Part shown: positions 34,525-43,106 of the stretch, piece by piece
Layout: every line of letters begins with the position of its first letter
Position numbering within the stretch: position 1 is the first letter of the stretch
DNA from: CALOAD01 sp942491415
GTDB lineage: Bacteria > Cyanobacteriota > Vampirovibrionia > Gastranaerophilales > CALOAD01
Assembly (NCBI GenBank): GCA_942491415.1
Contig: CALOAD010000020.1
Span: 1 to 64,000 of the forward strand
DNA: 64,000 nucleotides
Direction of reading: 5' to 3'
Notes under the pieces: generated by a model
The model's database searches: none
What the model was told of the DNA's origin: nothing
The model's input: the letters and a program-made list of their open reading frames with translations, nothing else
Program-made: the position numbers and the translations under genes

Positions 34525-35106
34525 ATGGCTAGTATAGCAGATACTATATCAAGTATAATTTTTACAACAAGAAATGTAGATAAAGCTAAAAAAAGCGGTC
34601 TCGTTGATGGAGCCCTTACAGGTTGCGTTATAGCTGGACATACAAAAAAAGCTTTTGACGGTGTTATGTCTCTTGAAGGGTCTATAATGAAAAAAGGTGC
34701 AAGTTCTGCTGTTAGTGCTTTTCAAGCTTCTAAGGCAGGGGCTTCTACGGGAGCTAAATTTGCTTCAGCTTCTTTAAACTTTGCCAGTAAAGCTATTGAT
34801 CCTTTGATTGTTGCTTCTTCTGTTGCTAAAGTTGTTACTGCTGATTCGGGAGAAAGAGCTGATGTAGCTGTTGAAGAGGGTTTCGCTCTTACCGGCATGT
34901 TTACGGCAGGAAAAGTTTTAAAACAAAGAGAAGTTAGAAGAGGCATTAATAGAACCTCTAAATATATAGAAAAAGTTGCTTTACCGGGTAAAATAAAATT
35001 TATTAAACCTGTTGTAAAAGCTTTAACTACAGTTATGACTTATATTTTAGGATCAGGTACAGGTCGTGATATAGGTGAATTTATCACTGGCAGGGAAACT
35101 GCCTAA
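34525..35106 (+). CDS. Hypothetical alanine/glycine-rich protein
   Basis: About 193 residues from the ATG at 34525, seven bases after GGAGAAGG; a TTG at 34513 in frame is inside that ribosome-binding site. The sequence is rich in Ala, Ser and Gly (SSAVSAFQASKAGASTGAKFASASLNFASKA), suggesting long amphipathic or membrane-active helices. The C-terminal part has a possible membrane segment (VVKALTTVMTYILGSGTG) and ends FITGRETA. It is monocistronic, followed by a TCTCTC-containing 3' region and a terminator shared in design with the gene at 48988. I do not recognise the family. Confidence 0.65.
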   Translation: MASIADTISSIIFTTRNVDKAKKSGLVDGALTGCVIAGHTKKAFDGVMSLEGSIMKKGASSAVSAFQASKAGASTGAKFASASLNFASKAIDPLIVASSVAKVVTADSGERADVAVEEGFALTGMFTAGKVLKQREVRRGINRTSKYIEKVALPGKIKFIKPVVKALTTVMTYILGSGTGRDIGEFITGRETA

Positions 35107-35121
35107 GTAAAGTATTATATT

Positions 35122-35154
35122 ATCTCTCTATTATTTAAATATCTCTCTCAAAAT
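35122..35154 (+). repeat. TCTCTC-containing 3' element, copy 1
   Basis: TCTCTCTATTATTTAAATA followed by TCTCTCTCAAAATT lies just after the stop of the 34525 gene. A closely related sequence occupies the same position after the 48988 gene (49741-49768). Confidence 0.45.
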
Positions 35155-35184
35155 TGTAACCCCATAATCTCCTCAAAAGATGGC

Positions 35185-35212
35185 TTTTAAAGCCTCTTTT
35201 TTTTGGGGGGTA
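35185..35212 (+). terminator. Terminator after the 34525 gene
   Basis: GGCTTT and AAAGCC form a short stem followed by CTC and a run of eight T. Confidence 0.65.
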
Positions 35213-35345
35213 TTTTTGAGTTTTAGAATTAATAACATTCTTAGGACTATTGATGTTATAGTATTATTCACAAAACTGTAAAAAGCTTGCTTTAGTTGTT
35301 ATAATTCTTTAAAATATAATTGATATCAGTTTGAGTAGTAAATAA

Positions 35346-35984
35346 ATGCAAAATTTTTTAGTTGGTACAAAAGCAAAAATAAAATATAAAGTATCACCGC
35401 TTAGAACGGTTGAGTTTGAGTGCAAGGTCGTTCGAGAAGAATATGATCGTCTTGCTATTACGTTTCCTCAAGATATGCATGATTTTGCTCAATATTTTTT
35501 AGAAGGACAAACTCTTGAAATTGTGCTTTACACATCAAGAGGGGTTAGAGTTTTAGAATCTTTAATAATAGACTCTCCTTTGGTCGGTGAATTTGTTATT
35601 GAATATTATGATGATGCCACAAGTGTTCAACGACGACAGTTTGTGAGGGCTGATCTTAATGCTGAAATTATGTTGTATCAAACAGAAAAAGGGCAAAAGA
35701 ATTTTAAAACAAGGACTATAAATATAGGTGGTGGCGGGATAAGATTTAAGACAGACCAGATCCTTGAAAAAAGTAGTAAATGGAAATTTAGTGTATATTT
35801 ACCCAATATCGATTTCCCCATAAGAGGCGAGGGGGAAATTATACATATGTTTAAAAAACAAGATCCTATGGCTTCAGTTCTCAAATTCAGTAGTATATCA
35901 GAGCCGGATAGAAATCGTATTATTAAAAAATGTTTTGAACTGGAATCAAAAAGAATAAAAAAAGAATTAGAACAAGTTGATTAA
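35346..35984 (+). CDS. PilZ-domain c-di-GMP receptor, YcgR-like
   Basis: A 212-residue protein with an N-terminal YcgR-like beta domain (about 1-90) and a C-terminal PilZ domain. The c-di-GMP-binding RxxxR motif is at 96-101 (RRQFVR). The second motif, normally [D/N]xSxxG, reads NIGGGG (126-131), with Gly in place of Ser, so binding may be altered. YcgR proteins act as brakes on the flagellar motor when c-di-GMP is high, and a flagellar operon lies 15 kb away. A second PilZ protein at 42348 has the full motif. Confidence 0.85.
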   Translation: MQNFLVGTKAKIKYKVSPLRTVEFECKVVREEYDRLAITFPQDMHDFAQYFLEGQTLEIVLYTSRGVRVLESLIIDSPLVGEFVIEYYDDATSVQRRQFVRADLNAEIMLYQTEKGQKNFKTRTINIGGGGIRFKTDQILEKSSKWKFSVYLPNIDFPIRGEGEIIHMFKKQDPMASVLKFSSISEPDRNRIIKKCFELESKRIKKELEQVD

Positions 35985-36079
35985 TGGTGTTTGTTAAGTC
36001 TGAAATCTTAAAAAGTAATAAGACAAAGAGTTTTGCTAAACAAATAAAAAACATTTTAAAAAATTTGCACTTAAAATAG
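35984..36079 (+). CDS. Possible 31-residue basic peptide
   Basis: The PilZ stop codon TAA shares its last base with an ATG (TAATG), opening 31 lysine-rich codons that end at 36077-36079. Overlap of this kind often means coupled translation, but there is no other evidence and the peptide composition is what AT-rich non-coding sequence gives. Low confidence. Confidence 0.18.
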   Translation: MVFVKSEILKSNKTKSFAKQIKNILKNLHLK

Positions 36080-36199
36080 CATTTAGTTTTTTTAAGTTTT
36101 TTAAATTCTATTGCAGTTTTTAAAAAAAAAATTCCATTTTTAGTCGATAACTTATATAATAGAAATACTGATGAATCGATTTAAGCAAAGAGATGATAA

Positions 36200-37810
36200 A
36201 TGGCTGAAGCTAGTGGAAGTTTACAAGACGAAAATATAAAATGCCAAATAGTTAAGATGCAAAGAGATGGGCATATTAAAAAAGCTATTGAGTATTGTCA
36301 ATCAGCATTACGTGCTGACCCTACCAATGCGGATCTTCATGTAAGCTTGGGGGATCTTTATATTGAATGGCACCAAGATATTTATCAATCAAAACAATAT
36401 ATTGATGAAGCCGTTATCGAATATCAAAGAGCTCTTGAATCAAATTTAGATTCAGCTTCAATTCATTTAAAATTAGGAAGAGCCTTTTTTATAAAAGGAG
36501 AGCTTGATAAAGCAATTAATCATTCTAATTTGGCAATAAAATATGATGAAAAAATGTCAAATGCTTATCTCTTATTGGCAAAATGTTTTGCCAGAAAAGA
36601 AAGATTTCTTGAAGGTTTATCATATGCTCAAAATGCGGTGATGCTTGGTGGTATTTCTTCTGCGAGAGCGCATTTTGTTGTACATTCAATTTTGAAATCG
36701 GTTTATGACAAAACTTTTAAAACAAAATTAAACTCTTTATGGAATTTATTTTTAGGATTTGCAAAACTTCCGTTTGATAGAGAAGGGTTAAGAGAATTAT
36801 TTACTAAAATAAATTATTTAAGATTTTTCCCAATAATTTTTCAAGGATATTATCTTGAAAAGTCTAAAAATATTTATAAGGCTATAGATTTATATTCAAA
36901 GGCTATAGAACAAGCTCCGGGCTTTTATCCTCTTTATTTACAGTTAGGGGATGTTTATCGAAGTATAGGTAGATTTGAGGAAGCTGTTAACGAATATCGC
37001 ATGGTTTTATGGTATGATCCTGCAAATATTTCTGCGTATAAGGCTTTAAGCCAAGTTTACGAAGAACAAGGCGATTATGACAGTGCTATTGAAATATACG
37101 AAAAATTAATTAAAATAAATCCGAATGATGCTTTATTGCATAGCAATTTGGCAAATATTTTGTATTTAAAAGGAGAAGTTAAAGAAGCTATTTCTTCTTA
37201 TCATAGAGCTATAATGTTAAACCCTAACAAAGATTGGACAAGTGTAATTGCTCAAACTTTAGGTTATGTATTTCAGGAAACAAGTGAAAATCATGATGCG
37301 GCTATCTCGGCTTATCAAAGTGCTGCCTTGTTAAATCCGTCTGATATTGATTTATATGTGAGTTTAGGTAGTGCTTTTTATGATAAAAATGATTATGAAA
37401 ATGCTCTTTCTATTTACCGTTATGCCCTTGAAATTGATCCTGATAATTCAAGAATACATTGTAATTTAGGATATTTACTTTGGGGTAAAGGTGATATAAA
37501 CGAATCAATAAAAGAATATGAATTAGCTATAAAACAAGACTCTGAGTATGATATTGCATATAACAACCTTGGAGTTATTTATTTAGACGATCTTTGCATA
37601 ATACAAAAAGCTGCAGAGCTTTTTGAAGAAGCGATAAGATGTAATCCAAATTATGCGCTTGCATATTATAATCTTGCTCGAGCAATGTCTACAAAAGGCG
37701 ATAAAGTTGAAGCTGCAAGGCTTTATCAAGTTGCATTGGATATAAATACTATTACAAATGAGCTGGATAGTGATGAAATAAAAGATCGTATAAATAATTT
37801 GTTTGATTAA
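36200..37810 (+). CDS. TPR-repeat protein
   Basis: A 536-residue protein built almost wholly of tetratricopeptide repeats. About ten are recognisable from the W/L-G-A-P pattern (for example LHVSLGDLYIEW, SAYKALSQVYEEQGDYDSAI, IHCNLGYLLWGKGDINESI, AYYNLARAMSTKGDKVEAA). A short non-TPR insert around residues 165-215 contains hydrophobic sequence (LWNLFLGFAKLPF). TPRs are scaffolds for protein assembly. There is no signal peptide, so it is cytoplasmic. It stands alone between the PilZ gene and a convergent small gene. The partner is unknown. Confidence 0.85.
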   Translation: MAEASGSLQDENIKCQIVKMQRDGHIKKAIEYCQSALRADPTNADLHVSLGDLYIEWHQDIYQSKQYIDEAVIEYQRALESNLDSASIHLKLGRAFFIKGELDKAINHSNLAIKYDEKMSNAYLLLAKCFARKERFLEGLSYAQNAVMLGGISSARAHFVVHSILKSVYDKTFKTKLNSLWNLFLGFAKLPFDREGLRELFTKINYLRFFPIIFQGYYLEKSKNIYKAIDLYSKAIEQAPGFYPLYLQLGDVYRSIGRFEEAVNEYRMVLWYDPANISAYKALSQVYEEQGDYDSAIEIYEKLIKINPNDALLHSNLANILYLKGEVKEAISSYHRAIMLNPNKDWTSVIAQTLGYVFQETSENHDAAISAYQSAALLNPSDIDLYVSLGSAFYDKNDYENALSIYRYALEIDPDNSRIHCNLGYLLWGKGDINESIKEYELAIKQDSEYDIAYNNLGVIYLDDLCIIQKAAELFEEAIRCNPNYALAYYNLARAMSTKGDKVEAARLYQVALDINTITNELDSDEIKDRINNLFD

Positions 37811-37828
37811 AATGTAAATTTCATGATT

Positions 37829-38041
37829 TTATTGTTTGTGGCACCTTGTAGAATTTAATATTTTTCTATTTTCTTCGATTTGTTTAAATGTGTTCTTAAT
37901 TTTTTTTATAGCCATTTCGATCATTATATTTGTAGGGTAGCAATTTTCTTCGATATTCAGCAATGCTGTTAAAATAGCTTTTGTATCGAGAAGTTCATTT
38001 GAAGCTATTTTATTTAATTTTGTCAGCTTTTTTTTATTCAT
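37829..38041 (-). CDS. 70-residue hypothetical protein divergent from the XRE regulator
   Basis: A small basic protein, mostly helical, with no known motif. The start is well defined: AAAAGGAG precedes the ATG at 38041 by five bases. A near-consensus promoter drives it leftward: TTGACA (38138-38143, read on the minus strand), 17-base spacing, TACTAT (38115-38120). Two 20-bp palindromes lie immediately downstream of that -10, so it should be tightly repressed by a dimeric regulator, presumably the divergent gene product. Whether it is a toxin, an antirepressor or something else cannot be told. Confidence 0.55.
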   Translation of the reverse strand: MNKKKLTKLNKIASNELLDTKAILTALLNIEENCYPTNIMIEMAIKKIKNTFKQIEENRKILNSTRCHKQ

Positions 38042-38074
38042 TTTAACTCCTTTTATTAAGAAAATTAGACAATT

Positions 38075-38145
38075 TTACGAGTGGTTGATCGTAGTTACGA
38101 TTTATTATTCGTAAATAGTAAAGTAAAACGATTTATTTGTCAATA
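38075..38145. promoter_or_regulatory. Three 20-bp operator palindromes over overlapping divergent promoters
   Basis: TTACGA-n8-TCGTAG (38075-38094) is followed without gap by TTACGA-n8-TCGTAA (38095-38114). A degenerate third copy, AAACGA-n8-TCAATA, lies at 38126-38145. The first two are 20 bp apart, about two turns of the helix. The leftward promoter (TTGACA-17-TACTAT, 38143 to 38115) abuts site 2, and site 3 covers its -35. The rightward promoter (TTGTCA at 38137-38142, 17-base spacer, TACAAT at 38160-38165) shares the same -35 bases in the other direction. This is the architecture of a self-regulated genetic switch. Confidence 0.65.
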
Positions 38146-38171
38146 TAACAATTAATAAATACAATAAAAGT

Positions 38172-38384
38172 ATGGAATTATTAGCCAGAGAACAAGTTAA
38201 AGTACTTCTTGCTCAAGAAGTTATTACAATGAAAGATCTTGCAAGTGTTCTTAGTAAAGAGCTGGGCAAGAAATATACGCCTGATAATTTATCTCAAAAA
38301 TTAAGAAAAGGAACTATCCCTTATAATGAAATGCTAGTTATTGCAAAGATTCTTGGATATAAAATTAAATTTGAAAAAGAATAG
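38172..38384 (+). CDS. Small XRE/Cro-type DNA-binding regulator, probably leaderless
   Basis: A 70-residue helix-turn-helix protein: MKDLASVLSKELGKKYTPDNLSQKLRKG carries the two helices and the recognition segment, and MLVIAKILGYKIKFEK is the usual XRE closing helix and strand. It resembles small phage and plasmid repressors. There is no ribosome-binding site, but a TACAAT -10 ends seven bases before the ATG, so transcription should begin at or next to the start codon, giving a leaderless message. This mirrors the C-proteins of restriction-modification systems. It very likely binds the palindromes upstream and controls itself and the divergent gene. Confidence 0.75.
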   Translation: MELLAREQVKVLLAQEVITMKDLASVLSKELGKKYTPDNLSQKLRKGTIPYNEMLVIAKILGYKIKFEKE

Positions 38385-38410
38385 ATATTTTTAGGTTATT
38401 GCTGTATTTT

Positions 38411-38453
38411 AAAACAAAAAACCGACCTTATTATAAGGTCGGTTTTTTGTTTT
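38411..38453. terminator. Bidirectional terminator
   Basis: Perfect 20-base arms (AAAACAAAAAACCGACCTTA and complement) flank a TTA loop. It separates the XRE gene from the convergent glycosidase gene. Confidence 0.9.
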
Positions 38454-38472
38454 TGTTCTGTTATTAAATTTC

Positions 38473-40524
38473 CTAAAGTTCTAACCAAACAGATTGGTAA
38501 GGTTGAAGGTTTAACTTGAGTATATTGTTTTCGATTTTAAACTCAATTGATTTTTGAGATATTAAGTCGATCAAAACGTCTTGTTTTGAAATGGATTTTA
38601 AAACGTTTTCCGGTAAAATAACTTCATTCATTGAGTTTTCTTTGGATAAGTTATTTATTACCACTACGTTATCGTTTTTTAATGTTCTTAAGTATGAAAA
38701 CGTATCTTTGTTTTTTGAGCTTAATTTTTTAAATTCACCACGTCTTATTACAGAGCTGGTTTTTCTTGCTTTGATAAGACTTTTAGTCTTTTTATGTATT
38801 TGCCCGCTAAGTGTTTTAGAATCGGTCATAGACTTATAAAAAGTTTCTTTTGTAATAGGTCCGCGATTAATGTCTCTACTATCAAAATAGCTTATAACAT
38901 CAAGATCATTGCCTTTTTTATTTTGGAATTCTTCTCTTTGTTTTGCGGATAGTTTTGCATAATCCCAGTTGTTTTGAGCTCCTATTTCATCACCATAATA
39001 GATGATAGGAATTCCCGGTAATGACATTAATATTGACATTGCAAGACCAATTCTATCAGGATTATTATCAAGGAAATTAGCCATTCTTCCGCTTACACCA
39101 AAGCCTTTTCTGAATTCGGCTCCTTTTGAAACTAATTTGTCATAGATCAGTTTTCTGGTTTTTACATCAACCATTTCAAGAGTTAATTCATCATGAACTC
39201 TTAAAAATACCGCCCATGTTGAAGTATCAGGGATGTCAGGCGTTTGTTCATAAGCCTTCCAAAAATGTGTAGTATCCCCTGTTAGCATTGATGCCCAAAT
39301 TGCCGGCATGTAGGGGAAGTGGTAAGCTATTTGCACTTCGTCAGTTCTTGTTAGTTTCTTTTTATTATTACAAAGCATTTTGTGTTTAACAGTTTTTTCA
39401 TCACCAAAATAAGGTAGAATATCTTTTGGCCATTGACATGCTTCTGCTTGCATTACGGATCTTGGTCCTACTGCTTGAATAAAAGAACTCAAGATTCTAA
39501 TAATTGAGTGAGTACCGGGCAGATTCTCGGCATTTGTACCTTCTTCTTTTATGAAATAAGGTATAGCATCCATTCTGAAGATATCAACACCTTTATTTGC
39601 CCAGAAGCCTATTACATTAAGCATATAATATAGTACTTCCGGATTTTCCCAGTTAACATCGAGTTGAAACGGGTAGAATGTATGATATAAGAAATAATCT
39701 TTATCTTTAATGTTTATTTTTCTGTAGTGATTTTCGCAAATATCAGGGAATATAAGTCTTCTTTTTGATATTTCTCCGGTTGGTTCATTATACTCAACAA
39801 CCATTCCAAGTTTTTGGTCTAAGTATTTTTTATATTCCGGAATTTCGGTTGTATTTACAAAATAGTTTAATTTTTTAGTATCACCTTGAAGAGCTTGTTG
39901 GAACCACTTATGTTGATCTGAAAAATGGTTTAAAATAAGATCGGATTTAAGCTTGAAACCCCTTTTTTTCGCTTCGGCAAGGAATTGTGAAAATTCTTTC
40001 ATCCCTCCAAGATCTTGTCTGACATTTTTAGGATCTCTTACGTCAAAACCAGCGTCTCCCATTGGGGAGTCAAGATAAGGAAGAATGAAAATAGTTGTAA
40101 CACCAAGATCTTCCAGATAATCTAACATTCCTATAAGATCTTCGAAAGTATTTTTAGAATTTTTACCGTTTACACCGAATTGATCGGCGTAAAACATATA
40201 AATAACTTCATCTTTATACCAATCAGATGGTCGCTTTAAGTCTTCTTGATAGAATTTTAAAGGTCTATCAGCTCTTGTTTGAGAGATTATATTTTGTACA
40301 TTAAAATAAATTTCTTCCAGCTTTTCTTGTCCGTAGACGTCAGCTATAGCTTCTTTCATTGTTTGTTCCAACTTTTTGGGTATAAAAACCTGTGATTTTT
40401 TTTCACTAAGTGATTTTGGCGTGCATAAATTACTTGCAGCAAAAGCATATCCGCCCGTTGATGTTATGAAAAATAAAGTTGACAGTAAAAGGCTTAATGC
40501 CTTAATGTAGTGTTTTTTTAGCAT
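38473..40524 (-). CDS. Secreted GH13 alpha-amylase-family glycosidase
   Basis: A 683-residue alpha-glucan-active enzyme with a cleavable signal peptide (about 1-30, ending AFAA), so periplasmic or secreted. The GH13 catalytic residues are present: nucleophile D319 in DIFRMDAIPYF, acid/base E361 in MQAEACQW, and the H444-D445 pair in LRVHDE. The early GVTTIFILPYLDSP and DLILNH regions fit as well. The sequence order and insertions resemble the trehalose-synthase/amylosucrase side of GH13 more than classical amylase. The substrate is probably a maltodextrin, starch fragment or trehalose. It is monocistronic. Confidence 0.85.
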   Translation of the reverse strand: MLKKHYIKALSLLLSTLFFITSTGGYAFAASNLCTPKSLSEKKSQVFIPKKLEQTMKEAIADVYGQEKLEEIYFNVQNIISQTRADRPLKFYQEDLKRPSDWYKDEVIYMFYADQFGVNGKNSKNTFEDLIGMLDYLEDLGVTTIFILPYLDSPMGDAGFDVRDPKNVRQDLGGMKEFSQFLAEAKKRGFKLKSDLILNHFSDQHKWFQQALQGDTKKLNYFVNTTEIPEYKKYLDQKLGMVVEYNEPTGEISKRRLIFPDICENHYRKINIKDKDYFLYHTFYPFQLDVNWENPEVLYYMLNVIGFWANKGVDIFRMDAIPYFIKEEGTNAENLPGTHSIIRILSSFIQAVGPRSVMQAEACQWPKDILPYFGDEKTVKHKMLCNNKKKLTRTDEVQIAYHFPYMPAIWASMLTGDTTHFWKAYEQTPDIPDTSTWAVFLRVHDELTLEMVDVKTRKLIYDKLVSKGAEFRKGFGVSGRMANFLDNNPDRIGLAMSILMSLPGIPIIYYGDEIGAQNNWDYAKLSAKQREEFQNKKGNDLDVISYFDSRDINRGPITKETFYKSMTDSKTLSGQIHKKTKSLIKARKTSSVIRRGEFKKLSSKNKDTFSYLRTLKNDNVVVINNLSKENSMNEVILPENVLKSISKQDVLIDLISQKSIEFKIENNILKLNLQPYQSVWLEL

Positions 40525-40586
40525 AATATAAACAACCTCATGATAATATTACAAACTACTAACGTTTAAAAATTTTGTTACAACTA

Positions 40587-42191
40587 CTATGCTTTTATTT
40601 TCAAAAAGTCGGCAAATATTTGCTTTTGATGTTGCTTGATAGTTCTTTGCCAGTAGTTGTTACTTTTTATATTATGCAAGGAATTTATATTTGTGGCAAT
40701 ATTTTTTGCTTCATTTGCTTCATTATTTTTACTAAAGGAATTTATAAATTTAAATATTCGACCTGAAACAGCGGTATTTAAAAAGCCCATTAATACGCAA
40801 ATCAAGCCTACGTTTTTGATGCCTTGTTCTGTTATGACTTTGACTCCGCTATTATGAGCAGGAACTTTTAAAAGTTTTGCTATAGATCTGGTTGCAGGTT
40901 TGATAATTGTTTTATCAGCCGCACCTAAAAGACCTAAGTTTAATACTTCGTTCATAACAACGTTTATAAGTGTATAAGGGTTCATTCCTGTTGAAACACC
41001 GATTCCGGTTCTCATAACTAAATTGGCAACAATACCTCTTTCAAGCCATCTGTCGTTTACAGCTTGTTTGCTTAACCAGTTTGTAGTTTTTTCACTGTTT
41101 CTTATTTTGTTAAATACAGGTTCTGTAAGCTTTTTAAAATTTTCTTCCAGATTTAAAGATTTTTTAATTTTATTAAAGGCATTTGAGAAAAACTCTGTAC
41201 CGAGTTTTCCTTTTCCTGTTATTTTTCCGAAGATATTCATTCCTTTTGAGGCAACTGTAAGACCTACAAAAGCAGCTAAAGAACCCAAAATAAGCTTATC
41301 GCTGGTATTGCTTTTAGTTTCTTCTTGTTTGGTATTGTTGTCTGTTTTATTTGTTTTAGAGGTTTTAGGCTCTTCTTTTTTGTTGATAAAGGCAGGCATG
41401 TTGAAAGTTTTGCCCACGAAGTCCATCATCGGATCCATATATTTTGTTACCAATGCTGTACCTGCATTCAAAGCCAGCAATAATATACCAAAGTGAAGAA
41501 CTTTTGAAGTTCCTGCAACTTTTAGAGCATTTTTTGCAAGTTTATTATTAGTTAAAAGTTTTTTAACCTCATTTTTATTTTCAAAGACAGTTTCTATTAA
41601 TTCGGGGCTTCTGTGAAGTATGCTTTTTACTTCTTGTTTTGCGCCTTTTTTAAACCAGTTTGAGGGAATTAGTTTTTTTAACGACCTTGCTTCTGTTCTT
41701 GCCGCTGTAATTTCTTTATCAATAACTTGAGTAAAGGATTTGAGTTGATCATCTGTCATGTTGGCAATTTTTGTAGCTGTTTTAGGGTCTTCAACTACAG
41801 CTTTTAGCAATGCAGGGTTTTTTAATAAGTGTTTACTGTCTTTCAGGCTTATACCGAGAATTTTTTGAGCAGCATTTTCTGCAAATTTAGTGAATTTATT
41901 GTCATAACTAAGTTGTATAGCCAGACCTGCTAATGATATTGCTGAAATCCATACAGCAGAATTTATCCTGTCATTTAAAGGTGTATCTTTATCTGACATT
42001 GTGATAAGCGGTCTTGCTGCTAAAATACCTGCTGAACTGACGAGAGTAGGGGTGCTTGGTTTGCTGCCTGCCCTGCCTATAGCATCTAAAGTTCTCATCA
42101 TGGCAGGTGATCCTATAAAACCGTTAAAAGCAACTTGTTTTTTAGAATTAAGATTAGTATTTAGATTACGTATATTTGCAGAAACCTTCAT
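40587..42191 (-). CDS. Large hypothetical membrane protein
   Basis: A 534-residue protein with several hydrophobic segments: about 45-62 and 79-96, GILLLALNAGTALVT near 225, LILGSLAAFVGLTVASKG near 300, and LICVLMGFLNTAVSG near 480. Between them are basic, helical regions and a Lys/Thr/Asn-rich linker (about 268-292). The N-terminus ends in SKKQVAFNGFIGSP; a short polar start closing in QxxFxG is common on hypothetical proteins of this lineage as I remember them. There is no signal peptide and no known domain. It is monocistronic. Membrane association is the only safe statement. Confidence 0.6.
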   Translation of the reverse strand: MKVSANIRNLNTNLNSKKQVAFNGFIGSPAMMRTLDAIGRAGSKPSTPTLVSSAGILAARPLITMSDKDTPLNDRINSAVWISAISLAGLAIQLSYDNKFTKFAENAAQKILGISLKDSKHLLKNPALLKAVVEDPKTATKIANMTDDQLKSFTQVIDKEITAARTEARSLKKLIPSNWFKKGAKQEVKSILHRSPELIETVFENKNEVKKLLTNNKLAKNALKVAGTSKVLHFGILLLALNAGTALVTKYMDPMMDFVGKTFNMPAFINKKEEPKTSKTNKTDNNTKQEETKSNTSDKLILGSLAAFVGLTVASKGMNIFGKITGKGKLGTEFFSNAFNKIKKSLNLEENFKKLTEPVFNKIRNSEKTTNWLSKQAVNDRWLERGIVANLVMRTGIGVSTGMNPYTLINVVMNEVLNLGLLGAADKTIIKPATRSIAKLLKVPAHNSGVKVITEQGIKNVGLICVLMGFLNTAVSGRIFKFINSFSKNNEANEAKNIATNINSLHNIKSNNYWQRTIKQHQKQIFADFLKIKA

Positions 42192-42347
42192 ACATTTTAA
42201 AAAACAAATTGTACTGTAAAATTGCTATTTTACAGGCATGATTTAGTATGCCAATCTTGTATTATAGCTATAAAACTGTGTTTCCAAAAATAAAATTCAA
42301 TGTAACAATTTTAACAATAGTTTTTTAAGCACATTAGCGTTAAATAA

Positions 42348-43055
42348 TTATTGTTCGAGTCTTTCTTTTCTTCTCATTTCGAGTTGACATTTAAAACACT
42401 CTTTTATGATTGTTTCAATATTTTCATCATCAATATGAACAAACGCTAAAGCATTTACATAATTACCTTTTTGGGTTTTGTCAGGTATTGAATAAATATG
42501 CTCACAGGTTGCTTTTAAAGGGGCTTCTTCATCGTTCATAAAAATATTACATTCAATATCATAATAATTATCCAAAGGCACTTCATCATAAAAGCTTAAA
42601 CCTTTTCCACTTAAGTCATTTATTTTAAGTTTTTTAATGTCTTTTTCTGTTTTTTCTTTGTTTTTATAAATAACGAGCTCAAATTTTAAATCTAAAGGAG
42701 CCCTTAAATATTCTCTTCTTTGACAGCGTTGAGAGTTATAAGGATAATCAATCCATATTCCCGGTGTTAGAGAAAGCTCCTTAGCTATGATTCGGCTAGT
42801 GCCTGAGTATACTCCATCATTAGCACAAACAATCATTTTAAATTCTTGCCCATCTTTAAGATCTACAGCATTATTTTTAAGCCTAGGGGCTGCTATTAAA
42901 ATTTTGTCTTCCGTGAGGCTCTTAATATGACTTTTAAGGCAATGAGGCACTCCTTTTTCGTCTTTATATACAAGCTCAAATCTTAATAACTCGCATAAAT
43001 GATTATAAATATCTAGGGTATCATTCATTTTCATAATTTCACTCGTCTGTTCCAA
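42348..43055 (-). CDS. PilZ-domain c-di-GMP receptor, YcgR-like
   Basis: A 235-residue protein with a YcgR-like N-terminal beta domain and a C-terminal PilZ domain. Both c-di-GMP contacts are consensus: RREYLR at 113-118 and DLSGKG at 147-152. It is the second YcgR-like protein in the window, and unlike the first it keeps the Ser of the second motif. A role as a motor brake or other c-di-GMP effector is likely. It lies upstream of, and on the same strand as, the large membrane protein, but 156 bases apart. Confidence 0.87.
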   Translation of the reverse strand: MEQTSEIMKMNDTLDIYNHLCELLRFELVYKDEKGVPHCLKSHIKSLTEDKILIAAPRLKNNAVDLKDGQEFKMIVCANDGVYSGTSRIIAKELSLTPGIWIDYPYNSQRCQRREYLRAPLDLKFELVIYKNKEKTEKDIKKLKINDLSGKGLSFYDEVPLDNYYDIECNIFMNDEEAPLKATCEHIYSIPDKTQKGNYVNALAFVHIDDENIETIIKECFKCQLEMRRKERLEQ

Positions 43056-43106
43056 AACTTTTAATATTTAGTTAGTACGATTTCTTAATTAAAGTTTATT
43101 ATAACA

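Noticed and set aside
35984..36079. Leader or coupled peptide after the PilZ gene as a firm gene
   Set aside because: A TAATG overlap and 31 lysine-rich codons are not enough in AT-rich DNA; kept only as a low-confidence feature.
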